From Xinfangfangia pollutisoli (GTDB lineage Bacteria > Pseudomonadota > Alphaproteobacteria > Rhodobacterales > Rhodobacteraceae): DNA of 49,475 nt. The notes below the pieces were generated by a model. It worked only from the letters and a program-made list of their open reading frames with translations. It had not been told where the DNA came from and did not search any database. Within the stretch, counting starts at the first letter, position 1. Every line of letters starts with the position of its first letter. Position numbers and translations under genes: made by a program. The DNA lies in assembly GCF_020179405.1 (NCBI RefSeq), contig NZ_JAICBZ010000022.1, positions 1 through 49,475 on the forward strand, read 5' to 3'. This document shows, piece by piece, positions 29,392 through 38,484 of this stretch.

Positions 29392-30390
29392 ATGACCAAT
29401 CCGCACTGGATCTATACCCAGACGATCAAGACCTTCGCCGCCGGCGCCGAGCCCGCCTTTGAAGACGAGGCCGAGCTGACGGCCAGTTGGGGCCGGGTCT
29501 GGGGCATCGACAATGACGTGGGGCAGATCCGCGATATCCTGATGCACCGGCCGGGCCCCGAAATGGCGGTGGTCGATCCGGCAAAGCGGCTGGACGAGAT
29601 CGGATCCTATGGCGATCCGGCAGTGGGCTGGTACTTCCAGTCGGACACGCTGCCGGATCTGCCGCTGATGCAGGCCCAGCATGACGGCTTTGTCGCGGCG
29701 CTGCAGGCCGAGGGCGTGACGGTGCATTTCATGCAGGGCGAGGCCGGCAACCGGCTGAAGCAGGTCTATACCCGCGATCCGTTCATCATGGTGAAGGGCG
29801 GCGCGATCGTCTGCCGGATGGGCGCGCGGATCCGGCGGGGCGAGGAACTGGCGGTGACGCGCACGCTGGCCGGCCTTGGCATTCCGATCCTGCGCACCAT
29901 CAACGGCACCGGCATCATGGAAGGCGGCAGTTTCGCCTGGCTGAACGAAAAGACCTGCGCGATCGGCGTGGGCGTGCGGGTGAATGCCGAGGGCGCCGCC
30001 CAGGTGGGCGAGGTGCTGGCCCGGCAGGGGGTGGAGCTGCTGGTGGTGGAACTGTCGGGCTATGACATTCATCTGGATGTCAGCTTCCTGATGGTCGACC
30101 GCGATCTGGCGCTGCTGAACCCGATGGGCCTGCCCTATTCCTTCCTGGAAGAGCTGGGCCGGCGCGGCATCCGCACTGTCGAGATCGACCCGGCCGACGA
30201 CCCGTGGATCGTCAACAGCCTGGCCATCGCGCCGGGCAAGCTGCTGATGCCGGAAGGCGCCAGCAACCGCACGCTGGACCGGCTGGCGGCGGCGGGCGTC
30301 AGCTGGGTGAGCCTGCCCTATGCGGCGGTCCACAAGAATGGCGGCGGGCTGCATTGCAGCACCACGCCGCTGCGGCGCGACAGCCTGTAG
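29392..30390 (+). CDS. Amidinotransferase/arginine deiminase-superfamily hydrolase
   Basis: A 332-residue guanidino-group modifying enzyme. The superfamily motifs are MEGGSFAWLN, the metal-independent catalytic block HLDVSFLMVD with its histidine, and the C-terminal nucleophile Cys in NGGGLHCSTTPLRRD. Members hydrolyse arginine, methylated arginines or agmatine, or transfer amidino groups; sequence alone does not separate these. The start at 29392 follows GGAG. It is convergent with a LysR gene, three bases between the stop codons. Confidence 0.82.
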   Translation: MTNPHWIYTQTIKTFAAGAEPAFEDEAELTASWGRVWGIDNDVGQIRDILMHRPGPEMAVVDPAKRLDEIGSYGDPAVGWYFQSDTLPDLPLMQAQHDGFVAALQAEGVTVHFMQGEAGNRLKQVYTRDPFIMVKGGAIVCRMGARIRRGEELAVTRTLAGLGIPILRTINGTGIMEGGSFAWLNEKTCAIGVGVRVNAEGAAQVGEVLARQGVELLVVELSGYDIHLDVSFLMVDRDLALLNPMGLPYSFLEELGRRGIRTVEIDPADDPWIVNSLAIAPGKLLMPEGASNRTLDRLAAAGVSWVSLPYAAVHKNGGGLHCSTTPLRRDSL

Positions 30391-30393
30391 CCG

Positions 30394-31290
30394 CTACAGG
30401 ATCGCGGCCGAGCGGATATCCTCGGCCGCGAAATCGATCAGCGCCCGCACCTTGCGCGGCAAAGCGCGGCCTTCCAGATAGACTGCGCTCAGCGGATTGC
30501 TGTCAGTGTCATAGCCCGGCAGCAGCGGCACAAGCGCGCCGCGGTCCAGCCGGTCGCCCAGCGCAAAACGCGGCACATAGGCGATGCCCAGCCCGTCTTC
30601 GGCCAAGGCCACCGCCGCGCTGGCCGAATTCACCTGAAAACGGCCCTGCACCTCGGCCAGCGTCTCGGCCCCGTCGCGGTGAAACACCCAGCGCCGCGGC
30701 TGGCGGCGGTTGGTGTCGACGATGCAGTCCCGCCCGGCCAGCGCCGCGGGCGTATCGGGCGCACCGAAGCGCGCGACATAGCCGGGGCTTGCGACCAGGA
30801 TGCTGCGGAACAGCCCAAGCTTGCGGGTCTTCAGCGACAGCGTTTCGCTGCGGCCCATGCGGAAGGCCAGGTCGATCCCCTCGCCCGCCAGGTCGGCGTA
30901 GCGGTCGCTGAGCCGCAGATCCAGCGTCAGCGCCGGGTTCTTCGCGCCAAAGCGGCCCAGCATGCCCGCCACATAGATCTCGCCGAAGGTCACCGGGGCC
31001 GAGATGCGGATCACCCCGGAAAAGCCGGTGGAGCCTTCGGCCAGATCGGAAAGCAGCGCGTCGAAATCGTCCAGCAGCGCCGGCGCGCGGGCCAGCAGAT
31101 CCTCGCCCGCCGGGGTCAACCCGACCTTGCGGGTGGTGCGCTGGAACAGCCGCACGCCCAGGCGCGATTCCAGTTCGGCCACGTATTTCGAGGTCAGCCG
31201 GTTCGACAGGCCCAATTGCTCGGCCGCGGCGGTGAAAGAGCCGGTCTGCGCGGTGGCCACGAAGGACCGCAGCTGGTCAAGAATGTCCAT
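30394..31290 (-). CDS. LysR-family transcriptional regulator
   Basis: A 298-residue LysR protein: N-terminal helix-turn-helix (LRSFVATAQTGSFTAAAEQLGLSNRLTSKYVAELESRLGVRLFQRTTRKVGLTPAG) and a periplasmic-binding-type effector domain. It is divergent from the DoxX-dioxygenase-GHR operon, which it most likely controls in response to a quinone or aromatic electrophile. The shared region holds a TTCAAC...GTTGAA inverted repeat. Confidence 0.92.
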   Translation of the reverse strand: MDILDQLRSFVATAQTGSFTAAAEQLGLSNRLTSKYVAELESRLGVRLFQRTTRKVGLTPAGEDLLARAPALLDDFDALLSDLAEGSTGFSGVIRISAPVTFGEIYVAGMLGRFGAKNPALTLDLRLSDRYADLAGEGIDLAFRMGRSETLSLKTRKLGLFRSILVASPGYVARFGAPDTPAALAGRDCIVDTNRRQPRRWVFHRDGAETLAEVQGRFQVNSASAAVALAEDGLGIAYVPRFALGDRLDRGALVPLLPGYDTDSNPLSAVYLEGRALPRKVRALIDFAAEDIRSAAIL

Positions 31291-31324
31291 GGTCCGGCCT
31301 TTCGGAACAAATCAGGGATAGTCA

Positions 31325-31350
31325 TTCAACAAAGTCTTCATTTCGTTGAA
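31325..31350. promoter_or_regulatory. Candidate LysR operator
   Basis: TTCAAC at 31325 and GTTGAA at 31345 form an inverted repeat with centres 20 bp apart, extended imperfectly by AAA/TTT inside. It lies 35 bp before the LysR start and 95 bp before doxX, as expected for an autoregulated LysR site. Confidence 0.5.
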
Positions 31351-31444
31351 GGATGGCAAGGCCTAGCTTGGGCCCAGATCGCAACGGCGCCACGCGATGG
31401 CCGGCTTGCGCGACTCCTGACCCCTGATTGCAAAGGATTGCACC

Positions 31445-31885
31445 ATGTCCACTTCCGCTTCGGCATCCGCCACCTCTTCGGCCGACACGGCCGCCCTTCT
31501 GCTGCGTCTGGGCAGCGGCGTCCTGTTCCTGGCCCATGGGCTGATGAAGATCTTCGTCTTCACCATTCCCGGCACGGTGGGCTATTTCGAAAGCCTGGGC
31601 CTGCCCGGCGTCTTTGCCTATCTGACCATTCTGGCCGAGCTGGGCGGCGGGGTGGCGCTGATTCTGGGCGTTGCCACCCGGCTGGTCTCGCTGGGGATGA
31701 TCGCGGTGCTGCTGGGCGCGACCTGGGTGCATTCGGGCAATGGCTGGACCTTCTCGAACCCGGGCGGCGGCTGGGAATTCCCGCTGTTTTGGGCACTGGT
31801 GCAGGGCGTGATCCTGATCCTGGGCAGCGGCGCGCTGGCCCTGCGCATCCCGGCGCTGCAAAAAGCGCTTGGCGCCTGGGCCTAA
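31445..31885 (+). CDS. DoxX-family membrane protein
   Basis: A 146-residue inner-membrane protein with four membrane segments. The family pattern LLLRLGSGVLFLAHGLMKIFVF, ESLGLPGVFAYLTILAELGGGVALILG and FPLFWALVQGVILILG is clear. DoxX proteins are linked to thiosulfate:quinone oxidoreduction in archaea and more generally to redox stress at the membrane. Ribosome binding site AAAGGA. First gene of a three-gene unit with the dioxygenase and hydroquinone reductase. Confidence 0.9.
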   Translation: MSTSASASATSSADTAALLLRLGSGVLFLAHGLMKIFVFTIPGTVGYFESLGLPGVFAYLTILAELGGGVALILGVATRLVSLGMIAVLLGATWVHSGNGWTFSNPGGGWEFPLFWALVQGVILILGSGALALRIPALQKALGAWA

Positions 31886-31949
31886 GGCCATCTCTGCGGC
31901 GGGCCGCCGGTCTGGCGGCCCCCTGTCTTCGCCCGGAAGGAGCAAGATC

Positions 31950-32774
31950 ATGATCACCCCGCAAAGCCTGACCGCATTGCATGACCGGCTGTCGCCGTCG
32001 GACCGGATGCCGCTGGTCTTTCTGGGCCATGGCAGCCCGATGAATGCCATCGAGGACACGGCCGCCAGCCGCGCCTGGGCCGATCTGGGCCGGACCCTGC
32101 CGCGACCCAAGGCGATTCTGGTGGTTTCGGCGCATTGGATGACGCAGGGGACGACGCTGGTCGATGTCTCGGCCCTGCCGCGCACGATCCATGATTTCTA
32201 CGGCTTCCCGCCCGAACTTTACGCCAAGACCTACCCGGCCCCCGGCGCCCCCGATCTGGCGCGCGATGTCGTCAGCCTTCTGGCCAGCCATCACGGCGCC
32301 GAGGATGACAGCTGGGGTCTGGACCATGGCGCCTGGAGCGTGCTGGCGCATCTTTACCCCAAGGCGGATGTGCCGGTGTTTCAGGTCTCGATCGACATGA
32401 GCCGCGAGCTTGCCTATCAGCTTGAGGTGGGGCGCAGCCTGTCTGCGCTGCGCGACCGCGGCGTGTTGATCCTGGGATCGGGCAATGTGGTGCATAATCT
32501 GCGCGCCATGCGGATGGGCGGCAAACCGCACGATTTCGCGCTGGAATTCGACACGGTCTTTGCCGAGACGCTGGAAAAGCGTGATATGGCCGCCCTGGCC
32601 GACCGCGAGGCGCTGGGGGCGCTGTTCCGCCTGGCGCATCCGTCGGTGGATCACTACCTGCCCGCGCTGACCATTGCCGGCGCCGCCGATGCGCGCGATT
32701 CGCTGCGCTTCATGACCGATACGATCGACCTGGCCTCGGTCTCGATGCGGTCTTTCGTGTTTCATTCTGCCTGA
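31950..32774 (+). CDS. ygiD: DODA-type extradiol ring-cleavage dioxygenase
   Basis: A 274-residue zinc/iron class III dioxygenase of the 4,5-DOPA dioxygenase family (YgiD-like), cleaving catechols. Metal-binding histidines appear in FLGHGSPMNAI, VVSAHWM and LDHGAWSVLAHLYP. The start at 31950 has AAGGAG in front; the frame stays open upstream into the doxX end but without family similarity. It sits between DoxX and a glutathionyl-hydroquinone reductase, so catechol or quinone removal is the likely shared role. Confidence 0.9.
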   Translation: MITPQSLTALHDRLSPSDRMPLVFLGHGSPMNAIEDTAASRAWADLGRTLPRPKAILVVSAHWMTQGTTLVDVSALPRTIHDFYGFPPELYAKTYPAPGAPDLARDVVSLLASHHGAEDDSWGLDHGAWSVLAHLYPKADVPVFQVSIDMSRELAYQLEVGRSLSALRDRGVLILGSGNVVHNLRAMRMGGKPHDFALEFDTVFAETLEKRDMAALADREALGALFRLAHPSVDHYLPALTIAGAADARDSLRFMTDTIDLASVSMRSFVFHSA

Positions 32775-32786
32775 AGGAGATCTGCA

Positions 32787-33761
32787 ATGCTGGTGAACGG
32801 AAAATGGACGACCGATTGGCAGCCGGTGCAGAAATCCGACGAGAAGGGCCGCTTCCTGCGCCAGGTGTCCAGCTTCCGCAACTGGATCACCCCCGATGGC
32901 AGCGCGGGGCCGACCGGACAGGCCGGCTTCGCCGCCGAAGCGGGGCGCTATCGGCTGTATGTGGCGCTGATCTGCCCCTGGGCCTCGCGCGCGCTGATCG
33001 GGCGCAAGCTGAAGGGGCTTGAGGCGCTGATCCCGGTGACGGTGCTGAACCCGACGCTTGGCGCGGAAGGCTGGGCCTTCGGCGGCTATCCCGGCGCCGA
33101 GGAAGACCCGCTGTTCGGCGCCCGCCATCTGCACGAGATCTACACCCGCGCCGACCCGGACTATACCGGCCGCGCCACGGTTCCGGTCCTGTGGGACATG
33201 AAGCAGGGCGTGATGGTGAACAATGAAAGCGCCGATATCCTGCGGATGTTCGACACCGCCTTCGAGGCGCTGGCCCCTTCGGATCTGCGGCTTTACCCCG
33301 CGGATCTGGGCGCCGAGATCGACGCGCTGAACGCCCGGCTTTATGACAAGCTGAACAATGGCGTCTACAAGGCGGGCTTTGCCAGCACCCAGGGCGCCTA
33401 TGACGAGGCGGTCGAGGGCGTCTTTGCGATGCTGGACGAATTGGAGGACCGGCTGCAGGGCGATTTCCTGTTCGGCGACCGGCTGACCGAAACCGATATC
33501 CGCGCCTTCGTGACGCTGATCCGCTTTGACGCCGCCTATCACGGGCTGTTCAAGGCCAATCGCCGCCAGATCGCCGATTACCCGCGCCTGCTGGCCTATC
33601 TGGAGCGGGTGCTGCGCCTGCCCGGCGTGGCCAGCACGGTGAACATGGACCATATCACCCGCGGCTATTACTCGATCAAGGCGCTGAACCCGAACGGAAT
33701 CCGCCCGACCGGCCCGGCGCATGTGGCGCGGCTTCTGCAGGCGGCAGGCGCCGCGGGCTGA
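32787..33761 (+). CDS. yqjG: Glutathionyl-hydroquinone reductase (YqjG/ECM4 family)
   Basis: A 324-residue omega-like GST that reduces glutathionyl-hydroquinones, returning the hydroquinone. Catalytic Cys63 is in the motif ALICPWASRALIGRKLKGLE; the family blocks PVLWDMKQGVMVNNESADILRMF and FLFGDRLTETDIRAFVTLIRFDAAYHGLFKAN are complete. Ribosome binding site GAAGGAGAT. Third and last gene of the LysR-controlled operon, followed by a hairpin at 33791-33821. Confidence 0.95.
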   Translation: MLVNGKWTTDWQPVQKSDEKGRFLRQVSSFRNWITPDGSAGPTGQAGFAAEAGRYRLYVALICPWASRALIGRKLKGLEALIPVTVLNPTLGAEGWAFGGYPGAEEDPLFGARHLHEIYTRADPDYTGRATVPVLWDMKQGVMVNNESADILRMFDTAFEALAPSDLRLYPADLGAEIDALNARLYDKLNNGVYKAGFASTQGAYDEAVEGVFAMLDELEDRLQGDFLFGDRLTETDIRAFVTLIRFDAAYHGLFKANRRQIADYPRLLAYLERVLRLPGVASTVNMDHITRGYYSIKALNPNGIRPTGPAHVARLLQAAGAAG

Positions 33762-34136
33762 GCCGAGGCCGCGAAGATGCGGCCCGACCCGGTGGCCCGG
33801 GGGGCGATTCCCCGGGCCGCCGGTCTTGGCCGATCCTGGCCGGTCGGGCAGGGCCGGGCCGCGGGAACCTGTCGCAATTCCGCAGCCCGATTGGCTTTTC
33901 AACCCTAAGACGTACGGGCAAGGGCCATTTCACAACGTTTGGCCTAGACTTCGGCGCGCGAGGGATTCATCGTCTGATTGGTTAACCTTTTGCCGGACGA
34001 CGCCCCGGCCGCAATTCGCGAGTTTGCCATGCCATCGTCGCAGGCGCCTGATCTCTGCCAATCGGCAGACCCAACCGGACCGGGCGTCGGGCCTTATGCG
34101 TCGCGCGGGCAGATCGGCCCGGCAGGGAATGCTCGG
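33762..34136 (+). other. 375-nt stretch before the first histidine kinase
   Basis: It begins with the terminator hairpin of the hydroquinone reductase operon, then turns less GC-rich near 33880-33995 with a GGTTAACC palindrome at 33980-33987 and presumably the kinase promoter. In-frame alternatives for the kinase start (TTG 33978, ATG 34029) lie here, but the encoded extension is low-complexity and not domain-like. Confidence 0.6.
33791..33821. terminator. Terminator-like hairpin after yqjG
   Basis: A 12-bp stem, GGTGGCCCGGGG against its complement with one G-T pair, and a 7-nt loop. There is no real T-run after it, so its strength is uncertain. Confidence 0.6.
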
Positions 34137-37100
34137 ATGGAACGGCCGATCGAGATCATTCGGTTTCTGCGCGACATGACGGCAGCGCCGGCCACCGGCA
34201 CGGGCCCCGATCTGCGCCAGTGCTATGCCCGGCTGATCGCGCTGTCGGGCGGCGGGCGGGCCTGGCTGTTCCTGCCCGAAGACGGCAACAGCCTGGCCGA
34301 GTTCTGCGAGGCAGACCCCGAGGACCGGATCGGATCGGCGCCGGCCTTGCAGCAGGCCGTGCCCGAGGCGCTGGCGGTTGCCGATCCGGGGCAGCTGACC
34401 GCAGCGCCCGGATTGCGCCGGTTCCTGCTGCAGAAGAAGGCCGGCCCCGTGGTGCTGGCGCCGATGCTGCTGGGCGACCGGCTGACCGGGCTTCTGTGCC
34501 ACGCGCCGCCGCCCGGGCCGGGCGACGACCGTGATCCCAGTCGTGACCCCGGCTTCCTGCGCGAATGCGCGGCCTTGCTGGGCGATCTGCAGACCCGCGC
34601 GGGCAACCGCAGCCCGCGCGGCGAACCCACGGCCCGGCTGATCCGCACGGTGGAAGCCCTGCCCGACCTGATGTTCGAGGTGGACAGCGCGGCGCGCTAT
34701 ACCAGTTTCATGACCGGCCCGCGCCGGATGCTGCCGCAGCCCGATCTGAACGTGACCGGCCTGTCGCTGGACGAGGTTCTGTCGCCGCCCGCCGCCCGGA
34801 TCATGCATCACGCCCTGCAGACGGTGATGCGCCACGGCAAGATCTCTGGCGTGACCTATCAAAGCGCCCGCGCCGATGGCCCGCATCTGCTGGAGCTGCG
34901 CGGCGCGCGCAGGCCCTCGGACGAGCCCGACCAGCCGCCGACGGCGATCTTCCTGGCCCGCGACATCACCCGCGAACACCTGATGCGGGAAGAGCTGAGC
35001 CGGATGGACAGCGTGATGCGGGCGATGAGCAACCTTGTCATCATCGTCGATCCCGATCTGCGGGTGACCTGGGTCAATCCTGCCTTCGAGCGCCATACCG
35101 GCTGGACCCTGGACGAGATCCACGGCCAGGTGATCACCGATCTGGTGCGCTGCGACGAAAGCGATCCGGCGATATCGGCCGGCGTTGCCGAGGCGATTGC
35201 CGCGGCCCGGCCGTTCAGCGGCCAGATGGTCAACAAGGACCGTCACGGCCGCCACTTCTATGTGGATTTCAACATCCTGCCGCTGTTCAGCACCGAGGGC
35301 GTGCTGCAGGGCTTTGTCTCGGTCGAGACGGTGGTGACGGAACTGGAAGAGCAGAAGATCGCGCTGGGCAAGCTGGCCACCGAGGCCGCCGCCGCGCAGC
35401 TTCGGCTGGAAAACGCGCTGAACGCCCTGCCCGACAGCATCATGATCTTCGATGCCCAGGACCGGCTGGTGATCTGCAACCCTGCGCATCGCCGCGCCTT
35501 CGCGCGGATGGCCGATGCGCTGGTGCCGGGGGTGACGCTGTCCGAGCTGGTGCGGGTCGGGGTTGAACGGGGCTATTTCGACGGGCCGTCGGACCCGAAG
35601 AAATGGCAGCGCTACGAGGAAGAGACGCTGGCGCCGTTCCGGCAGGCCAGCTACAGCGACGAGTTGCAGATCAAGGACGGGCGCTGGTTCCGGCGCGTCA
35701 ACAAGCGCACCTCGGATGGCGGGCTGATCTCGGCGATGATCGACATCACCGTGCGCCACCGGCAGATGGCCGAGCTGGATACGGCCAACGAACGGCTGTG
35801 GCGGGCGCTGGAACAGCGGGAACTGGCCGAGCAGCGGCTGAGCAACATCATGGAGGCGACGCGGGTCGGAACCTGGTCGCTGGATCTGGGCCGCGCGATG
35901 ATGACCGGCTGCCAGCACTGGGCGCGGATCATCGGGGTGCAGACCAATACCGACATCTCGATTCCGCATGCCGAGTTCATGGATCTGGTCCATCCCGACG
36001 ACCGCGGGATGCTGGAAACCGACACGCCGCAATCGGCCGCCCTGTCGCCCGATGTGTTCGAGCATGAATTCCGCATGCTGCACCGCGACGGCCGCTGGGT
36101 CTGGGTGCTGTCGCGCGGCCGGATCGTCGGCCGCGATGCCGAAGGCCACCCGCGGCAGTTTGAAGGCGTCGACATCGACATCAGCGAACAGAAGCAGCTG
36201 GAACTGGATATCCGGCAAAGCGATATCCTGTTGAAATCGGCGCTGGAAAGCAATGTCGCCGCCTTCGCGATCTATGACGGCGACAATATCCTGCAATATT
36301 GCAATGCCGAGGCCGAGCATATCCTGAAGCTGAAGCCGGGCCTGTATATGGGCCGGCAGGATGGCGAGCTGCGCTGGCGGATGGAACATGTCGACGGCCA
36401 CCCGCTGGCGGCGGGCGAGGGGCCCTGCGAAAGGGCGCGGCGCGAGAATGCACTGCTGCGCGACCTGCGCGTCGCCGTGCGCTGGCCCGATGGCCGGCGC
36501 CAGGTGCTGACCTGCAATGCAACGCCCTTCGACGCCGGCAATGGCCGCATCCACACCGCGATCTCGTTCCGCGACATCACCCAGCAGCTGGAAGTGACCG
36601 CCCAGCTGGAAGACGCGCTGGCCCATGCCGAAGCGATGAGCAAGTCGAAGTCGATCTTCCTGGCCAATATGAGCCACGAGATCCGCACGCCGCTGAACGG
36701 CGTTCTGGGCCTGGCCGAGGTGCTGAGCCTGCAGATCAAGGATCCCGAGCAAAGCCGGATGATCGCCACGATCCGCCGCTCGGGCGAGACGCTGCTGTCG
36801 GTGCTGAATTCGATCCTGGACATGTCGAAGATCGAAGCCGGCAAGATCGACATCGAATATGTGCCGCTGCGGCTTCTGGACATCCTGCAGCAGCTTGAGG
36901 CGGTCTATTCGATCCAGGCGGCCGAGAAGGGCCTAGATTTCGAGGTCATCACCTCGTCAGGGGCGGAAATTCCGCGGATCGGCGACCCGCACCGGATCCA
37001 GCAGGTGCTGAGCAACCTGTTGAGCAATGCGATCAAGTTCTCGTCCGAGGGCGGGGTCTCGCTGACGGTTTCCTGCCGCCCGGGCCGGCCGGTGACCTTC

Positions 37101-37337
37101 TCGATCAGCGATACCGGCGTCGGGATGACCGCCGATCAGCGCGACCGGGTGTTCAAAAGCTTTGAACAGGCCGACAGCAGCGTGACCCGCCGCTTCGGCG
37201 GCACCGGGCTGGGCCTGTCGATCGTGCGCGAGTTGGTCGAGCTGATGGGGGGTGAAATCACCCTGGAAAGCGAGCCGGATGTCGGAACGACGGTCCATGT
37301 GTCGCTGCCGCTGAAAATGGCAGAGCCGGCCGAGTAA
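34137..37337 (+). CDS. Multi-PAS sensor histidine kinase (HK1)
   Basis: A soluble kinase of about 1066 residues. Residues 1-165 look GAF-like; then come about five PAS modules (near 172-290, 290-410, 430-545, 568-690 as PAS_3 type, 700-820), a HisKA domain with His847 (FLANMSHEIRTPLNGVLGLAEV), and a complete HATPase domain (N box NLLSNAIKF, DTGVGM, GGTGLGLSIV). It has no receiver domain of its own. No membrane segment is visible, so the signal is cytoplasmic. I take the ATG at 34137 because sequence before it is not domain-like; ATG 34029 or TTG 33978 could extend it. RR1 follows after 172 nt and is the likely partner. Confidence 0.9.
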   Translation: MERPIEIIRFLRDMTAAPATGTGPDLRQCYARLIALSGGGRAWLFLPEDGNSLAEFCEADPEDRIGSAPALQQAVPEALAVADPGQLTAAPGLRRFLLQKKAGPVVLAPMLLGDRLTGLLCHAPPPGPGDDRDPSRDPGFLRECAALLGDLQTRAGNRSPRGEPTARLIRTVEALPDLMFEVDSAARYTSFMTGPRRMLPQPDLNVTGLSLDEVLSPPAARIMHHALQTVMRHGKISGVTYQSARADGPHLLELRGARRPSDEPDQPPTAIFLARDITREHLMREELSRMDSVMRAMSNLVIIVDPDLRVTWVNPAFERHTGWTLDEIHGQVITDLVRCDESDPAISAGVAEAIAAARPFSGQMVNKDRHGRHFYVDFNILPLFSTEGVLQGFVSVETVVTELEEQKIALGKLATEAAAAQLRLENALNALPDSIMIFDAQDRLVICNPAHRRAFARMADALVPGVTLSELVRVGVERGYFDGPSDPKKWQRYEEETLAPFRQASYSDELQIKDGRWFRRVNKRTSDGGLISAMIDITVRHRQMAELDTANERLWRALEQRELAEQRLSNIMEATRVGTWSLDLGRAMMTGCQHWARIIGVQTNTDISIPHAEFMDLVHPDDRGMLETDTPQSAALSPDVFEHEFRMLHRDGRWVWVLSRGRIVGRDAEGHPRQFEGVDIDISEQKQLELDIRQSDILLKSALESNVAAFAIYDGDNILQYCNAEAEHILKLKPGLYMGRQDGELRWRMEHVDGHPLAAGEGPCERARRENALLRDLRVAVRWPDGRRQVLTCNATPFDAGNGRIHTAISFRDITQQLEVTAQLEDALAHAEAMSKSKSIFLANMSHEIRTPLNGVLGLAEVLSLQIKDPEQSRMIATIRRSGETLLSVLNSILDMSKIEAGKIDIEYVPLRLLDILQQLEAVYSIQAAEKGLDFEVITSSGAEIPRIGDPHRIQQVLSNLLSNAIKFSSEGGVSLTVSCRPGRPVTFSISDTGVGMTADQRDRVFKSFEQADSSVTRRFGGTGLGLSIVRELVELMGGEITLESEPDVGTTVHVSLPLKMAEPAE

Positions 37338-37509
37338 GTGCTTGATCTGAAAGCCTGCCCGGAAAACCGCCGCCGATCCCGCCACAGGACGGCCACAGTA
37401 ATACCCCAATCTGACCAATATTTTTCCCCACATATCACCTACCAGTTGAGTCAAAGTCGAGTAATACAGCCAGATCAAGGCCCTGACCCAATCGGCGAAA
37501 GGTAGAACA

Positions 37510-38484
37510 ATGAAGATCCTAGCCGTCGATGACGAACCCCTGTTCCTGGAAATTCTGGAGGTCGCCCTTCAGGATCTGAATCTGACGGACGTGACGCCGA
37601 TCTATTCCGCCAAAGAGGCGCTGCGCGAGCTGGAATCGGGCAAGGCGGTTTTCGACTGCGTTCTGCTGGACATCCGCATGCCCGGGATGAACGGGGTGGA
37701 ACTGTGCCGCAAGATCCGTGCGGTCGCCGGCTACAAGCGCACCCCGATCGTCATGGTCACCGCGATGACCGATCGCGAATTCATCGAAGAGGCCTTTGCC
37801 GCCGGCGCCTCGGACTATTTGACCAAGCCACTGGATCCGCTGGAATTGCGCGCGCGCATGACGATGGTGGAACGGCTGATCGACGAGCAGGCACGCAATG
37901 TTCTGCTGGAACAGCGCTCGCCCCTGCCCTTCGAGGGCGAAGAGGAAATCGGCGAGGTCGAAGAGATCGAATTCGCCCTGGAGGCGCCGGTCGTTCTGCA
38001 GGGCTTTGACCGGATCATCGCCTATTCGGCGATGGAAAATTACCTGACTTCGCTGAGCGGAAAGAACGCGCTGAACACCGATGTTCTGGCGATTTCGATC
38101 CACAATGCCCGCAGTCTTTTCGATGCGGGGCGGCGGATCGATTTCATGAACGCGCTTTATGATGTGGGCGTGACGATCGAAACCGTGCTGAAGCGGTTCA
38201 ATGCGATGATTTCCTACGCGGGGGATGGGGTTTTCGTTGCGGTGACCAATGCCGCCGAAGAACCCGACATCCTGCTGCTGGAAGACCAGATCCGCAGCCG
38301 CATGGCCGATTTCGACCAGATCTACCAGCGCGACGATCTGCCGGCGCCGCTGGTCAAGGTCGGGCCGGCGATCAGCAAGCCGCTGGGCAAGGACGTGTCG
38401 GCGGCCGATCTGCTGAACGAGGCGATTGCGGCCATCGGCCAGCAGGCCGCGCTGGTGCAGGACGAAGCGCTGAAGACGGCCTGA
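37510..38484 (+). CDS. Response regulator with degenerate GGDEF/cyclase-like domain (RR1)
   Basis: 324 residues. The receiver domain is complete: acidic pair in AVDDE, phospho-acceptor Asp54 (LLDIRMPGMNG), Thr84, Lys106. After an acidic linker (about 140-160) comes a domain of about 150 residues that aligns with the C-terminal half of the response regulator at 43344-44282: AMENYLTSL near 174, then AGDGVFVAV at 237-245 where an active GGDEF protein would have its signature, then PLVKVGPAIS. The signature and metal ligands are not conserved, so it is probably catalytically dead and used for binding. Ribosome binding site AAAGG. Confidence 0.85.
   Translation: MKILAVDDEPLFLEILEVALQDLNLTDVTPIYSAKEALRELESGKAVFDCVLLDIRMPGMNGVELCRKIRAVAGYKRTPIVMVTAMTDREFIEEAFAAGASDYLTKPLDPLELRARMTMVERLIDEQARNVLLEQRSPLPFEGEEEIGEVEEIEFALEAPVVLQGFDRIIAYSAMENYLTSLSGKNALNTDVLAISIHNARSLFDAGRRIDFMNALYDVGVTIETVLKRFNAMISYAGDGVFVAVTNAAEEPDILLLEDQIRSRMADFDQIYQRDDLPAPLVKVGPAISKPLGKDVSAADLLNEAIAAIGQQAALVQDEALKTA

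Noticed and set aside
33930-36752. Long minus-strand open frame opposite HK1
   Set aside because: The HK1 PAS and kinase domains are clear on the plus strand; the opposite product has no recognisable domain.
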